DNA of 64,000 nt from Candidatus Altimarinota bacterium (GCA_023143095.1 JAGLIF010000003.1:1-64000), one strand, 5' to 3'; shown: positions 43,839-52,647, counted from the stretch's first letter. The notes: generated by a model not told the origin, from the letters alone. Program-made: numbers and translations.

Positions 43839-44710
43839 TGAAAACACTGATAAAAAATTTATTCTTAAAAACAAAAAAAGCACCAAAAAAGGAGCTCTCT
43901 TTCAAAAAGAATGGATCCGTACTACTCGTCACAATCCTTTTGGGAGGCATGATTCTAACCATTGGAACTGGAGCTGCTAAAATTTTAATAAAAGAAATTC
44001 AGTTTTCTTCTGACCTTCTCTTCGCAGAAAAATCTTATTTTGCCGCAGAGTCTGGAGTAGAAATAGCTCTCTTTGAACTAAAAAACGAACCGATTCGACA
44101 CCTTGTAAATCAAGAAATAGACTTGGGAAATGGAACTCTTACAAACCTAAGCATTAAAAATCGTGTTGATTCCTCTGAAAATTTCATCATAACGCTTCTA
44201 AAAAATGAAAGTACCAAATTCAGACTTTCTCGACAAAAAACTGATTCTGATAATTTACTTGCTCCTATCATCAATAAAGAGAAAGTTGAAAATTTCAAAA
44301 TTACCAATTCAGCTAACAAAACTTTTCACTGGAAAGTCCTTTGTAAGGATGAAGTAGATAATGCAACAGTTGTAATACAAGGTGATACCTCAAGCGAATT
44401 GAATCCTTCTACTTCCAATGGTATTTTTGAAGACGCAAACGGAGATTTTTATGAAAACACTAATCTAGCTTGGTTTTTACAAGAATCCAATTATAAAAAT
44501 TGTTTCCTTTCTGTAGAAAATTTAGAAAGAGAAGACACTATTTATCTTTCTTTTCAGGGAGTAGGTGAAGCAATGACTTCCAACAAAGCAACCATCTCAG
44601 CTATTGGTCTCTCTGGAGGACGAGAAATACATATTGCTTTTGATTATGCACAAAAAAATCTTGGAACCCTTTTTGATTTTGTATTTTTCCATTCAAACGA
44701 CGGATTATAG
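43838..44710 (+). CDS. PilX/GspK-like minor pilin
   Basis: A 290-aa protein. A Lys-rich leader precedes NGSVLLVTILLGGMILTIGT, a pilin helix with Ser and no Glu5. The sequence KSYFAAESGVEIALFELKNE is the PilX-family signature. The large extracellular domain contains DANGDFYENTNL. GspK-type proteins cap the pilus tip. It is the last gene of the cassette, followed by a bidirectional terminator. Confidence 0.8.
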   Translation: MKTLIKNLFLKTKKAPKKELSFKKNGSVLLVTILLGGMILTIGTGAAKILIKEIQFSSDLLFAEKSYFAAESGVEIALFELKNEPIRHLVNQEIDLGNGTLTNLSIKNRVDSSENFIITLLKNESTKFRLSRQKTDSDNLLAPIINKEKVENFKITNSANKTFHWKVLCKDEVDNATVVIQGDTSSELNPSTSNGIFEDANGDFYENTNLAWFLQESNYKNCFLSVENLEREDTIYLSFQGVGEAMTSNKATISAIGLSGGREIHIAFDYAQKNLGTLFDFVFFHSNDGL

Positions 44711-44744
44711 TCTCCCCAAGTTCGAACTCTAAGAGTTCAAAATA

Positions 44745-44780
44745 AAAAAAAGCCCATTTTTTCAAATGAGCCTTTTTTTT
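44745..44780. terminator. Bidirectional terminator between convergent genes
   Basis: An A-run, then GCCCATTT, a short loop, AAATGAGC and a T-run. It can terminate the pilin operon on the plus strand and the secreted-protein gene on the minus strand. A smaller GAACTCTAAGAGTTC hairpin precedes it at about 44723. Confidence 0.85.
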
Positions 44781-44796
44781 AATCGAGAATAAAATA

Positions 44797-45231
44797 TTAT
44801 CTATTTCCTCGACCAAACCCTTTCTTTTGACCTTTTCCACTTCCATCTTGTAATCCTTGACCACGACTATCACTTCTTCCTAAACCTCGCCCTTGTCCAT
44901 TTCCATTTCTCAAACCTAAACCAAGTTCTGTTCTAATAGCTTTTGCTTCATCAAACTTCCCTTCTTTAGCTAACCTGTGAGCTTCTGCAAATAGAGAGAA
45001 ATTATCTGCATTAACAACTTGAATCACACGACCTCTTCCTTCCATTTGCTCTATCCAAGCATTATAATCGTTGTTTTCAAACGCAGATTCTATGATTGCA
45101 TGCCTTTCTGGCGAATAGTTAGGTCCTTTTACGGAAATATCACCGCGATAAGCAAATGCCGATGATGTAGTAGCAATCGCTACAATTGCAAGAGCGAAAG
45201 TTCCGCTCAAAAGTTTTGTTGAATTTTTCAT
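44797..45231 (-). CDS. Secreted protein with Gly/Arg/Gln-rich tail
   Basis: A 144-aa protein with a clear signal peptide: MKNSTKLLSG, then TFALAIVAIATTSSAFA with a likely cut after AFA. A short helical domain follows (NYSPERHAIIESAFENNDYN, WIEQMEGRGR). The last 40 or so residues are low complexity, rich in G, R, Q, K and S (GLRNGNGQGRGLGRSDSRGQ), highly basic and probably disordered. It may bind anionic surface polymers or nucleic acid. Family not recognised. A 220-bp AT-rich spacer lies between it and the superoxide reductase gene on the other strand. Confidence 0.78.
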   Translation of the reverse strand: MKNSTKLLSGTFALAIVAIATTSSAFAYRGDISVKGPNYSPERHAIIESAFENNDYNAWIEQMEGRGRVIQVVNADNFSLFAEAHRLAKEGKFDEAKAIRTELGLGLRNGNGQGRGLGRSDSRGQGLQDGSGKGQKKGFGRGNR

Positions 45232-45451
45232 AATTTTAAAAATTAAATTGTAAAAAGTGGATTGTCGACCTCCAACTAGTAATACTCCAAACTAAAATTT
45301 TTCTTTCAAAAAAGTTAATATTTTTTATTTCTTCAACAATAAAAATCTTCCATCATAATCTTTTCATTTTTTTAAAAAGCAAAACCATAAAAAAACTTTA
45401 CGAATAAAAAAACAACAAGTATAAGTTTCTTGTATGCTTACTTAGAAAACC

Positions 45452-45829
45452 ATGACAAAACTAAATCAAATTTATAAATGTGATATCTGTGGAAATATCG
45501 TGGAAGTCATTCATTCTGCAGAAGGACAACTTGTGTGTTGCGGACAATCTATGCAACTTTTAGAAGAAAATAAACAAGACGCAGCACTCGAAAAACATGT
45601 ACCAATAATCGAACAAACCAATGGTCTAGTTCGAATTAAAGTTGGCGAAGTACCACACCCAATGGAAGAAGTTCATTATATTGAATGGATTGAACTAGTT
45701 ACTGAAGAAAAGGTATATCGAAAATATCTCAACCCAGAAGACTCTCCCGAAGCAATATTTAATTTAAACGCTGAAAATATAACAGCTCGAGCCTACTGCA
45801 ATCTGCATGAATTATGGAGTTCAAAGTAA
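45452..45829 (+). CDS. dfx: Superoxide reductase (desulfoferrodoxin)
   Basis: A 125-aa two-domain enzyme that reduces superoxide to peroxide without making oxygen. The desulforedoxin Fe site is YKCDICG and LVCCGQ (C10, C13, C29, C30). The catalytic Fe site is EKHVP (H49), EVPHPMEEVHYIEW (H69, H75) and AYCNLHELW (C116, H119), numbering as in sulfate-reducer enzymes. This indicates an anaerobe that meets oxygen transiently, in line with the fumarase and 2-oxoacid oxidoreductase genes. Confidence 0.95.
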   Translation: MTKLNQIYKCDICGNIVEVIHSAEGQLVCCGQSMQLLEENKQDAALEKHVPIIEQTNGLVRIKVGEVPHPMEEVHYIEWIELVTEEKVYRKYLNPEDSPEAIFNLNAENITARAYCNLHELWSSK

Positions 45830-45837
45830 AAAAATTC

Positions 45838-47139
45838 CTAACTAAAAACAATTTCTCCAGATTCAAACTCAACTTTAGTTCGAGTTTCTTTTAGTTTTCG
45901 AAATATATATTCACGATCATACAAAATCCCTTCTGTAATTAGTTTAGCTGGTACATCACAAAGAACTTCATCTCCAAATTTAACTCGATATTGACCATCT
46001 GCCCTTACTTTTCCAACTACAGAAACCCCAGCATTCATCGCCACTTTTCCAAGTTCCCAATCTTTTTCAAAATGATCAATGAGTTTTTGAGTAATGCTAG
46101 GATGGCAAGCAAAGCAAAATCTCTCTTGCGTCTCTGAACAAGCAATTACATGAGGAGGAAAATCTCCATCAATATGCAAATTTTCCAATTGAATATCAGC
46201 ACCAAACCCACCTCCTTCGCAAATCTCAACAGTCGCACAAAGCACTCCTCCTGCACCCAAATCTTTACATGCTATAAGATGAAATTCTCCAGATTTTTTT
46301 AATTTTTCTAATAAATCTAAGATAGAAGCTACTAAATGTCGTTCCAAAAATGGATTTGGTTGTTGAACAGCTGCTTTTTTAGAATCCATATCATCATCGT
46401 CCTCAAAACTTCCACTCGCAAAAGATGCTCCTCCGAACCCAGAGTTATCTGTAGGCTTTCCAACAATCAAAAGGTCCCATTGCTCCTCTGCTGCTTTTGG
46501 CGGAGCGTAAGAATGAATTAAATCGGATTCGCGAAGCACTCCTAACGCCGACACATTTACCAAACAATTTTCGTTAAACCCTTCATCAAAAAAATAGTCT
46601 CCTCCCAAATTTGGAACCCCCAACGGATTCCCATAGCCTGAAATTCCTCGCACAACCCCGTTCGCAATATTTTTCTGCTCATTTTTACTAGGATTTCCTA
46701 ACCGCAAATGATCAAGCACCCCAACTGGTCGAGCCCCCATACACAAAATATCTCGCACAATCCCACCAATTCCAGTTGCCGCTCCCTCATAAGGAACAAC
46801 TTGAGAAGGATGATTGTGAGATTCTTGCCCCAAAGCAATACAATATTTTTCACCTTTATATTTAAAAACTTCCACAATCCCTGCATCTTCCACTGGTCCC
46901 AAAACTACATTTTCCCCTTTTGTAGGCAGCGTTTTAAGAAATTTACGCGAACTTTTATACGAACAATGTTCCGAAAGCTGAATCCCAAAAATAACCGCTT
47001 CGGTTAAAGTCATAGGACGCCCAAGCTGTTTTTGTAAATTCCGTACTTCTTCTAATTTCAGTGAAATTTTATGTTTATCTAACAGTGCTTGTCCTTCGGA
47101 AGCAAAAAAATCTAGTGTCATTTTGAAACTCATAATCAT
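45838..47139 (-). CDS. purL: Half-length phosphoribosylformylglycinamidine synthase (PurL N-terminal half)
   Basis: It has the PurL N-terminal features: GIQLSEHCSYKSSRKFL, then GQESHNHPSQVVPYEGAATG and GGIVRDILCMGARPVGVLDH, one complete AIRS-type ATP-binding module (NLGGDYFFDEGF, then KDLGAGGVLCATVEICEGGG). It ends at about 433 aa, where normal small PurL (about 730 aa) has a second AIRS module. Downstream there is only the convergent dfx gene, so the second half is not nearby. It may be truncated or work as a homodimer like PurM. Start is uncertain: ATG 47139, ATG 47121 or a GTG 47157 right after TATAAT (47162-47167). Confidence 0.8.
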   Translation of the reverse strand: MIMSFKMTLDFFASEGQALLDKHKISLKLEEVRNLQKQLGRPMTLTEAVIFGIQLSEHCSYKSSRKFLKTLPTKGENVVLGPVEDAGIVEVFKYKGEKYCIALGQESHNHPSQVVPYEGAATGIGGIVRDILCMGARPVGVLDHLRLGNPSKNEQKNIANGVVRGISGYGNPLGVPNLGGDYFFDEGFNENCLVNVSALGVLRESDLIHSYAPPKAAEEQWDLLIVGKPTDNSGFGGASFASGSFEDDDDMDSKKAAVQQPNPFLERHLVASILDLLEKLKKSGEFHLIACKDLGAGGVLCATVEICEGGGFGADIQLENLHIDGDFPPHVIACSETQERFCFACHPSITQKLIDHFEKDWELGKVAMNAGVSVVGKVRADGQYRVKFGDEVLCDVPAKLITEGILYDREYIFRKLKETRTKVEFESGEIVFS

Positions 47140-47234
47140 TAATGATAATTTTATCACAACGATTATAGCCAAAGCGTAAAAGCTTTAAAGTCTAAACCTT
47201 AAAAATCTCAAAAAGAACTTATAATCAAGGCTTA

Positions 47235-48443
47235 CTAAATTTGTAACGAATCTTGTGCATTCTCCAACTCATCCGAATCAATTGCCACCTTAGGAGATGT
47301 CAGCTTTACTATTTCTTTTTCTTGTTCTCCCAATTTTTGAGAAATCTTTTTTAACTCTGATTCTTTAAGTTTAAAGTTCCGCATACTTCGTTTCCGAACA
47401 GAAACCTCTTCTTGAAAATCTTTTGGCAATGCTTCTTTGGTATTCATCAAATCAACAGATTCCCTTGCCAACAAAATATTTGCTGCATTCTGAAAAGAAA
47501 TATGTCGATCATAATTCGCTATCAAATTCACAATATTTTCTCTATCTTGCGGATCAAATTCCTGAATTTTATCGTATTCTGTAATACGCTTAAAATTTGA
47601 GATAATCGATTCTATTGCCGAAATAGGAATAACATAAAATGAAAAACCTTCTTCGAAAAAACTAAGTTTTCGACATTGAGAAATTTCATCATCCGGCATA
47701 ACAAAAAACATAGTCGAATAAATAGCTTCATTCCCCTTACACTTTTTAGCAGTCTTTTTAATTTGATCATTCAAATAATTTTGAGGATCTTTCGATTTTT
47801 TAGCATCAAAAATAATATATTGTCCCAAAAAACTCACTAAAAAATCAGGTTTGAGTGTTCCATCAAATCCATCAGGAAGATTTTGATTATCAAAAGTTTG
47901 AAACCCAATTTCTGGTTTCTCACTAACCTCTCTCAATTTTGCTAATACCAAAACTTCATGATCATTCCAGATTCTATTTTGTTCCTCCAATATTTTTGCC
48001 TGACGAACCTCGTCTTTTCTTCGAACACGAATTCTTTCTTCTTCCAACGCGTTACGCGCTTCTTCTAATCTTTTTTCAGAACGCTCCTTTTTTTCCTCAA
48101 GTTGTTCAGCGCGTGCTTCGAATTCAGAAATTTTCTTTTGCGCTCCTCTAAGTCGATCCAAATATTGTTTTTCATTCGCCTCCAATTCCACAATGCGTTG
48201 TTCTTTCACCTTCTGTCCACCAACCGATTCATCAAATTGCTTTTTTATTTGTTGCAATCGACCAATTTCTTGATCTTGTTGTTCCATTTGTGCCTTATAT
48301 TTCGCATTCTCTTCTAATAAAAAGTGTTTCTCCTCTTCCATTTTTTGAAGTCTTTCGGAAGAGGAATCCGTCCTTTTTCCAAAAGTTTGCCATAAAAGCA
48401 ATCCCAAAACAACCACCCCAAGAACGAGAAAAAGTATTTCCAT
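47235..48443 (-). CDS. rmuC: RmuC-family protein
   Basis: A 402-aa protein with an N-terminal membrane anchor (ILFLVLGVVVLGLLLWQTF), a long coiled coil (residues 25-165), then a PD-(D/E)XK-like nuclease core with LKPDFLVSFLGQYIIFDAKK, and a second coiled coil at the C-terminus. RmuC proteins limit inversion recombination at short repeats, presumably as membrane-tethered nucleases. The many short inverted repeats in this genome make that role notable. It stands alone between purL and the ribosomal operon. Confidence 0.87.
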   Translation of the reverse strand: MEILFLVLGVVVLGLLLWQTFGKRTDSSSERLQKMEEEKHFLLEENAKYKAQMEQQDQEIGRLQQIKKQFDESVGGQKVKEQRIVELEANEKQYLDRLRGAQKKISEFEARAEQLEEKKERSEKRLEEARNALEEERIRVRRKDEVRQAKILEEQNRIWNDHEVLVLAKLREVSEKPEIGFQTFDNQNLPDGFDGTLKPDFLVSFLGQYIIFDAKKSKDPQNYLNDQIKKTAKKCKGNEAIYSTMFFVMPDDEISQCRKLSFFEEGFSFYVIPISAIESIISNFKRITEYDKIQEFDPQDRENIVNLIANYDRHISFQNAANILLARESVDLMNTKEALPKDFQEEVSVRKRSMRNFKLKESELKKISQKLGEQEKEIVKLTSPKVAIDSDELENAQDSLQI

Positions 48444-48533
48444 GTTTTCCTTAATATAAGTTTAAGAAAAGTTCAAAAGTTTAAAAGCAGAAAAGTAAAT
48501 ATAAAATTCAAACTAAAAAGAACCAATCTAAAC

Positions 48534-48932
48534 TTATCGTTTTGACCATTGTGGTGATTTCCTAGCTCTGCGAAGACCTGGTTTCTTTCTTTCTTTCACA
48601 CGAGAATCTCGTGTTAAAAGATCTTCTTTTTTCATTTGTTCTTTTGATGTAACATCTTTTTTTACAAAAGCCCGAGAGATTCCCAATCGAATCGCTTCGG
48701 ATTGAGCCATTTTCCCACCTCCTTTAGTAATAACCTTCAAATCAATTTCACTCTTCATTCCCAAAAGCACTAGTGGTTGAAGTATGTTTCTAACCATGTG
48801 TTCATGATCAGCCCATTCACGAAGCCCTACTCCATTAATAGTAATATTTCCACTTCCTTGAGGAAACAATCGCACTGTCGCTATTGCATTTTTCCTCTTT
48901 CCGTTCGCATAAAAGTAAGCCCCTTTTGCCAT
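48534..48932 (-). CDS. rpsI: 30S ribosomal protein S9
   Basis: A 132-aa protein with YANGKRKNAIATVRLFPQG at the start and the conserved C-terminal tail LRRARKSPQWSKR that reaches the P-site tRNA. The usual final ends in SKR, as here. Last gene of the infA-rpsI operon on the minus strand; 25 nt after rplM. Confidence 0.96.
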   Translation of the reverse strand: MAKGAYFYANGKRKNAIATVRLFPQGSGNITINGVGLREWADHEHMVRNILQPLVLLGMKSEIDLKVITKGGGKMAQSEAIRLGISRAFVKKDVTSKEQMKKEDLLTRDSRVKERKKPGLRRARKSPQWSKR

Positions 48933-48957
48933 GTTATTAATTTAAGTTTAAGATTAT

Positions 48958-49392
48958 TTAAAGTTCTAATTTTTCAGGTTTTTGCGCTTCATATGGATTT
49001 TCAGATCCTACAACTAATCGCAATCGACGCATTTGATGTTTTCTTAACTTATTCTTCGGAAGCATTCCCGAAATCGCTTCCTCCAAAATTCTAGTTGGAT
49101 TTTTTTCTCTAACAACCTCAAGAGATTCTGTTTTCAAGTGACCTAAGTAACCAGAATGTCGATAATATTTTTTACCAATTTCTTTGTTTCCAGAAACTCT
49201 TACCTTCTCAACATTTAGAACCACCATGTAAGCTCCACCATCTTCGTGCGGAGTATAATCAGGTCTGTCCTTTCCTCTCAAAATATTAGCAATCTTGGTA
49301 GAAATCTGTCCTAAAGTTTTATCTTTAGCATCCATAACAAACCATTTCCGGTCCTCATTTATAACGTTTTGTCGTAAAGTCGTCTTTTTCAT
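48958..49392 (-). CDS. rplM: 50S ribosomal protein L13
   Basis: A 144-aa protein with WFVMDAKDKTLGQISTKIAN, then YTPHEDGGAYMVVLNVEKVR and KKYYRHSGYLGHLKTESLEV, all L13 hallmarks. It is an early assembly protein of the large subunit. It precedes rpsI as in most bacteria; here the pair is joined to the alpha operon. Confidence 0.96.
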   Translation of the reverse strand: MKKTTLRQNVINEDRKWFVMDAKDKTLGQISTKIANILRGKDRPDYTPHEDGGAYMVVLNVEKVRVSGNKEIGKKYYRHSGYLGHLKTESLEVVREKNPTRILEEAISGMLPKNKLRKHQMRRLRLVVGSENPYEAQKPEKLEL

Positions 49393-49405
49393 TATTTAGT
49401 AAATG

Positions 49406-49759
49406 TTATTCTGAAATAAGTTCTACTTGCATCATAAGTGCATTATCACCAGCTCGATGTCCTACTTTTGTAATTCTAGTAAATCCAGAATTTTTATTCG
49501 TTTTTTGTGTATATTCGAGTGCTTTCTTTGAAGATGCCTCTGTATAGATAATTTTCTTTAAGTCTCGAATCGCATTCATAGATTCTTTTCCTCTAACTCT
49601 TGTAATCAATTTTTCTACCTCTGAAACAAGCGCTCTCGCCTTTGCATCAGTTGTTTTTACTTTCCCTGACAAAAACAGTGCTGTTATCAAACTTCGAATC
49701 AGCGCCTTTCTTTGATCCACTGGTCGATTTAATGTTGCTTTCGTATTTCTATGTCTCAT
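49406..49759 (-). CDS. rplQ: 50S ribosomal protein L17
   Basis: A 117-aa protein starting MRHRNTKATLNRPVDQRKAL, with ITALFLSGKVKTTDAKARAL and the C-terminal GFTRITKVGHRAGDNALM typical of L17. It follows rpoA by 9 nt, the standard bacterial order. Confidence 0.96.
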   Translation of the reverse strand: MRHRNTKATLNRPVDQRKALIRSLITALFLSGKVKTTDAKARALVSEVEKLITRVRGKESMNAIRDLKKIIYTEASSKKALEYTQKTNKNSGFTRITKVGHRAGDNALMMQVELISE

Positions 49760-49768
49760 CGTTTAGTT

Positions 49769-50773
49769 TTATTCAGAATTATTATTAACACTTAAATTCG
49801 TTACATATCCTCTCTCTCTCAAAACTTCTTCTAACTCTGTTTTTGCTTTTTGTCCAAAACCTCGTAGTTGTGTCAATTGACTCATTGGTGTTTTAAGAAG
49901 CTCTTCTACAGAAGTAATCCCTCCATTTACTAACGCATTAAGAGTTCGTTGTGAGAATCCAAGTATATCAATTGGCGTAAAAGCCTCTTCCGTTGCTGCT
50001 GAAGCTGCTTGTTTTTCTGCTTCCTCTTTTTCTCGAATAGCAGAAAAACTCGTTGTAAAATCTTCATCAGTATAAGCATCTTCAACATTGAAAAGCTGAA
50101 AGTAATTTTCCAACATTCCTGTTGCTAACTTAATAGCACTTTCTGCTTCTAAACTTCCATCTGTTTCTACTTCTAACTTCAATTGATCTAAATTTGTTTG
50201 ATCTCCAACACGAGCAGGCGTTACCTCATACTTCACTCTTTTTACAGGAGAAAAATTCGCATCAATCAAAATATATTCTGGATCCGCTTCTGCTATATGT
50301 TCTTCGTTAGAAACAACTCTATATCCAACCCCTTTTTCTATTCGAAGAAATAATTTCTTTTTTGTATCTACTCCATCACAAGTGGTAATAATTTGAGAAG
50401 AATCTAAAATTTCAATATCACTTGAAACTTTTAAATCTTTCGCCGTAATAACACCTGATTTTACTAAAGAAACCTCTACTACTTCCGCTTCTTTTGAGTG
50501 CTTCTTTAATCGCAAATCTCTTAAATTCAAAATAATATCAAGCATCGAATCTTTCATTCCTGGAACAGCCGAATACTCATGCGCAACTCCATCCATTTTC
50601 ACAGCCGTAATAGCTGTTCCTGGAAGACTAGACAACAAAACTCGTCGAAGAGCATTCCCCAATGTCATCCCATAACCAGAAGGAAGTGGATTTACCGTCA
50701 AAATCGCCAAATTCTTATTTTCATTATCAATTTTCAATTTGGGAACCCCGATGGTTTCGTGCAAGATATGCAT
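49769..50773 (-). CDS. rpoA: RNA polymerase alpha subunit
   Basis: A 334-aa protein. The N-terminal dimerisation domain has GYGMTLGNALRRVLLSSLPG, then GVAHEYSAVPGMKDSMLDII. A linker with EEAEKQAASAATEE leads to the C-terminal domain (LGFSQRTLNALVNGGITSVE, RGFGQKAKTELEEVL), which contacts UP elements and activators. Full length, normal order between rpsD and rplQ. Minus coding strand is G/T-rich. Confidence 0.97.
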   Translation of the reverse strand: MHILHETIGVPKLKIDNENKNLAILTVNPLPSGYGMTLGNALRRVLLSSLPGTAITAVKMDGVAHEYSAVPGMKDSMLDIILNLRDLRLKKHSKEAEVVEVSLVKSGVITAKDLKVSSDIEILDSSQIITTCDGVDTKKKLFLRIEKGVGYRVVSNEEHIAEADPEYILIDANFSPVKRVKYEVTPARVGDQTNLDQLKLEVETDGSLEAESAIKLATGMLENYFQLFNVEDAYTDEDFTTSFSAIREKEEAEKQAASAATEEAFTPIDILGFSQRTLNALVNGGITSVEELLKTPMSQLTQLRGFGQKAKTELEEVLRERGYVTNLSVNNNSE

Positions 50774-50797
50774 TTTTTTTTGGTTTAAAAATTTAAA

Positions 50798-51412
50798 TTA
50801 CCGAGAATAAAACTCCACAATTGAACGAGTTTCTATGAGTTGTTCAAAATGTTTTTGCTCAGGAATCTTTAGCACCTCAATAGACATTTTCCCAAGATCA
50901 ACCTTAAGCCAATCTGGAACCAATGTTCCATCAAGTTCTTCTTTATTTTGAGCAAACACTTTTGATTTCTTACTTTTTTCTCGAACTTCCAAGACATCAC
51001 CCTCTTTCGCTTCAATAGAAGGAATCGTCACTCTCTGCCCATTTAGCATCAACAATCCATGAGATACAAATTGTCGCGACTGCATCCGAGTCATCGCCAA
51101 TCCTGCTCGAAAAACAATATTATCAAGCCTTCGTTCCAAAATCTCCAAAAGCTTATCTCCTGTAACAACCTTCGAAATTGTTGCTTTGTCAAAACACCTT
51201 CGAAATTGTTTTTCCGATAAACCAAACATTCTCTTAAGCTTTTGTTTTTCTCTCAATTGCTTTGCATATTCCGTCATTTTCCCTAGGCGTTTTCCTCCAT
51301 GCATTCCTGGAATATTTGGGTTTCGTGCTAGAATTTTTTGATACTTAGGAGAACCAAACAGATTTACTCCTTCTCTTCTACATTGTCGCGCTTTAGGTTG
51401 TGTATTTCTCAT
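50798..51412 (-). CDS. rpsD: 30S ribosomal protein S4
   Basis: A 204-aa protein with QCRREGVNLFGSPKYQKILA, then GKMTEYAKQLREKQKLKRMF and the S4 RNA-binding domain (ILERRLDNIVFRAGLAMTRM, RQFVSHGLLMLNGQRVTIPS). The N-terminal zinc-binding Cys set of some S4 proteins is absent (C-minus form). Primary 16S-binding protein. Confidence 0.96.
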   Translation of the reverse strand: MRNTQPKARQCRREGVNLFGSPKYQKILARNPNIPGMHGGKRLGKMTEYAKQLREKQKLKRMFGLSEKQFRRCFDKATISKVVTGDKLLEILERRLDNIVFRAGLAMTRMQSRQFVSHGLLMLNGQRVTIPSIEAKEGDVLEVREKSKKSKVFAQNKEELDGTLVPDWLKVDLGKMSIEVLKIPEQKHFEQLIETRSIVEFYSR

Positions 51413-51438
51413 ATATTAACTTAATAACAATATTAATT

Positions 51439-51816
51439 TTAAACTCTTCGTTGTCGAGGAGAACGACATCCTCCATGAGGAACTCGTGTCACATCAGAAA
51501 TAGAAATAATATCCAATCCTCGATTCATAAGACCTCGAATTGATTGATCTCTTCCTGGTCCCATTCCTTTTACAAAAACTTCTACAGAATCAATACCAAA
51601 TGCTTGTGCTTTTTCTGCTACTACTTCCGCAGAAATCTGTCCTGCGTATGGTGTTGATTGTCGTGCCCCTTTGAAACCATTCGCTCCTGGAGAACTCCAT
51701 GCCAATACCTGTGAAGTTGGATCAGTTAAAGTTATAATCGTATTATTATAATTCGCTCGGATATAAACTTTTCCTGTTTCAAATGTCTTTCGAACTCGCT
51801 TTTTAGGACTTGCCAT
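51439..51816 (-). CDS. rpsK: 30S ribosomal protein S11
   Basis: A 125-aa protein with VYIRANYNNTIITLTDPTSQ, GANGFKGARQSTPYAGQISA and the C-terminal DVTRVPHGGCRSPRQRRV, all conserved in S11. Sits between rpsM and rpsD. No Shine-Dalgarno precedes its ATG; the leader is A/T-only. Confidence 0.96.
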   Translation of the reverse strand: MASPKKRVRKTFETGKVYIRANYNNTIITLTDPTSQVLAWSSPGANGFKGARQSTPYAGQISAEVVAEKAQAFGIDSVEVFVKGMGPGRDQSIRGLMNRGLDIISISDVTRVPHGGCRSPRQRRV

Positions 51817-51843
51817 TCAATATTTTAGAAATAATTATTTAAT

Positions 51844-52221
51844 TTATCTTGTTATCTTCTTTTTATTTGCAACTGTTCCTCTCTTTCCTCTCTTCGTTCG
51901 AGAATTCGTCTTCGTTCGTTGTCCTCGTACTGGCAACTTCCTTCTATGTCGAAATCCTCTATAAGACCCTACATCTTGCAGTCTTTTTATATCTTGTGAA
52001 ATTTCCCGACGCAAATCAGATTCTAAATTATATTCAAAATCTGTAAGCACTTTCCTCAAGAGCTCTTCTTGATCTGTTGTTAAGTCCTTAATCCGAATAC
52101 TCTCATCAATCTTAGCCTTCTCACAAATTGCTTTTGATCTAGCTGGCCCCACTCCATAGACATAAGTCAACGAAATGATGATTCTTTTTTCTGCGGGGAT
52201 ATTGGTTCCTGCTATACGCAT
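51844..52221 (-). CDS. rpsM: 30S ribosomal protein S13
   Basis: A 125-aa protein starting MRIAGTNIPAEKRIIISLTY, with GVGPARSKAICEKAKID and the C-terminal GSYRGFRHRRKLPVRGQRTK that touches P-site tRNA and bridges the subunits. Normal length and order. Confidence 0.96.
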   Translation of the reverse strand: MRIAGTNIPAEKRIIISLTYVYGVGPARSKAICEKAKIDESIRIKDLTTDQEELLRKVLTDFEYNLESDLRREISQDIKRLQDVGSYRGFRHRRKLPVRGQRTKTNSRTKRGKRGTVANKKKITR

Positions 52222-52246
52222 ATATATATTTCAATAAAGAATTAAA

Positions 52247-52360
52247 CTATCCTTGCCTTTGTTTATGCTTTTTTATTTTGCAAATTACTCTCACCACTCG
52301 TTTTCGTCTTACAACTTGGCAATTTTCACAAATTTTTTTAACTGATGCTCTTACTTTCAT
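52247..52360 (-). CDS. rpmJ: 50S ribosomal protein L36
   Basis: A 37-residue protein on the minus strand starting [20 protein letters not shown]. It has the zinc ligands C11, C14, C27 and H32 (ICENCQ, then [13 protein letters not shown]). It lies between infA (stop 1 nt upstream of its ATG) and rpsM, the expected place. Zinc-binding (C-plus) form. Confidence 0.95.
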   Translation of the reverse strand: MKVRASVKKICENCQVVRRKRVVRVICKIKKHKQRQG

Positions 52361-52361
52361 A

Positions 52362-52592
52362 TTATTTGAGTCGATAAGTGATTCTCCCAATTTCTAAATT
52401 ATAAGGAGTAAGGGTAAGTTTTACTTTGTCGCCTGGAACTATCTTAATATAGTGCATTCTGATCTTTCCAGACATTTTGGCACGCACCTCATGACCTTCG
52501 AAACCTTCGGTCAAGACTGAAACGAGAAACTCCCCTCCAGGCAGGTTCTCCTTTACTACGCCTTCCACCTCAATACTTTCATCTTTAGCCAT
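52362..52592 (-). CDS. infA: Translation initiation factor IF-1
   Basis: A 76-aa OB-fold protein: [20 protein letters not shown], then [20 protein letters not shown] and the end [12 protein letters not shown] 52592 (MAKDE) is the conserved start; an in-frame start at 52607 is an artefact of the leader. First gene of the nine-gene ribosomal operon, with a canonical promoter 28 nt upstream. Confidence 0.96.
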   Translation of the reverse strand: MAKDESIEVEGVVKENLPGGEFLVSVLTEGFEGHEVRAKMSGKIRMHYIKIVPGDKVKLTLTPYNLEIGRITYRLK

Positions 52593-52619
52593 AGGGTAAA
52601 ACACCAAAAAAGCCGCCGG

Positions 52620-52647
52620 ATTCTAACAGCAAAGTCTTTGTTGTCAA
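52620..52647 (-). promoter_or_regulatory. Sigma-70-type promoter of the infA-rpsI operon
   Basis: On the minus strand TTGACA (52642-52647) and TAGAAT (52620-52625) are separated by 16 bp. Predicted transcription start is near 52613, giving a leader of about 20 nt. This is the clearest two-box promoter in the window. Confidence 0.75.
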
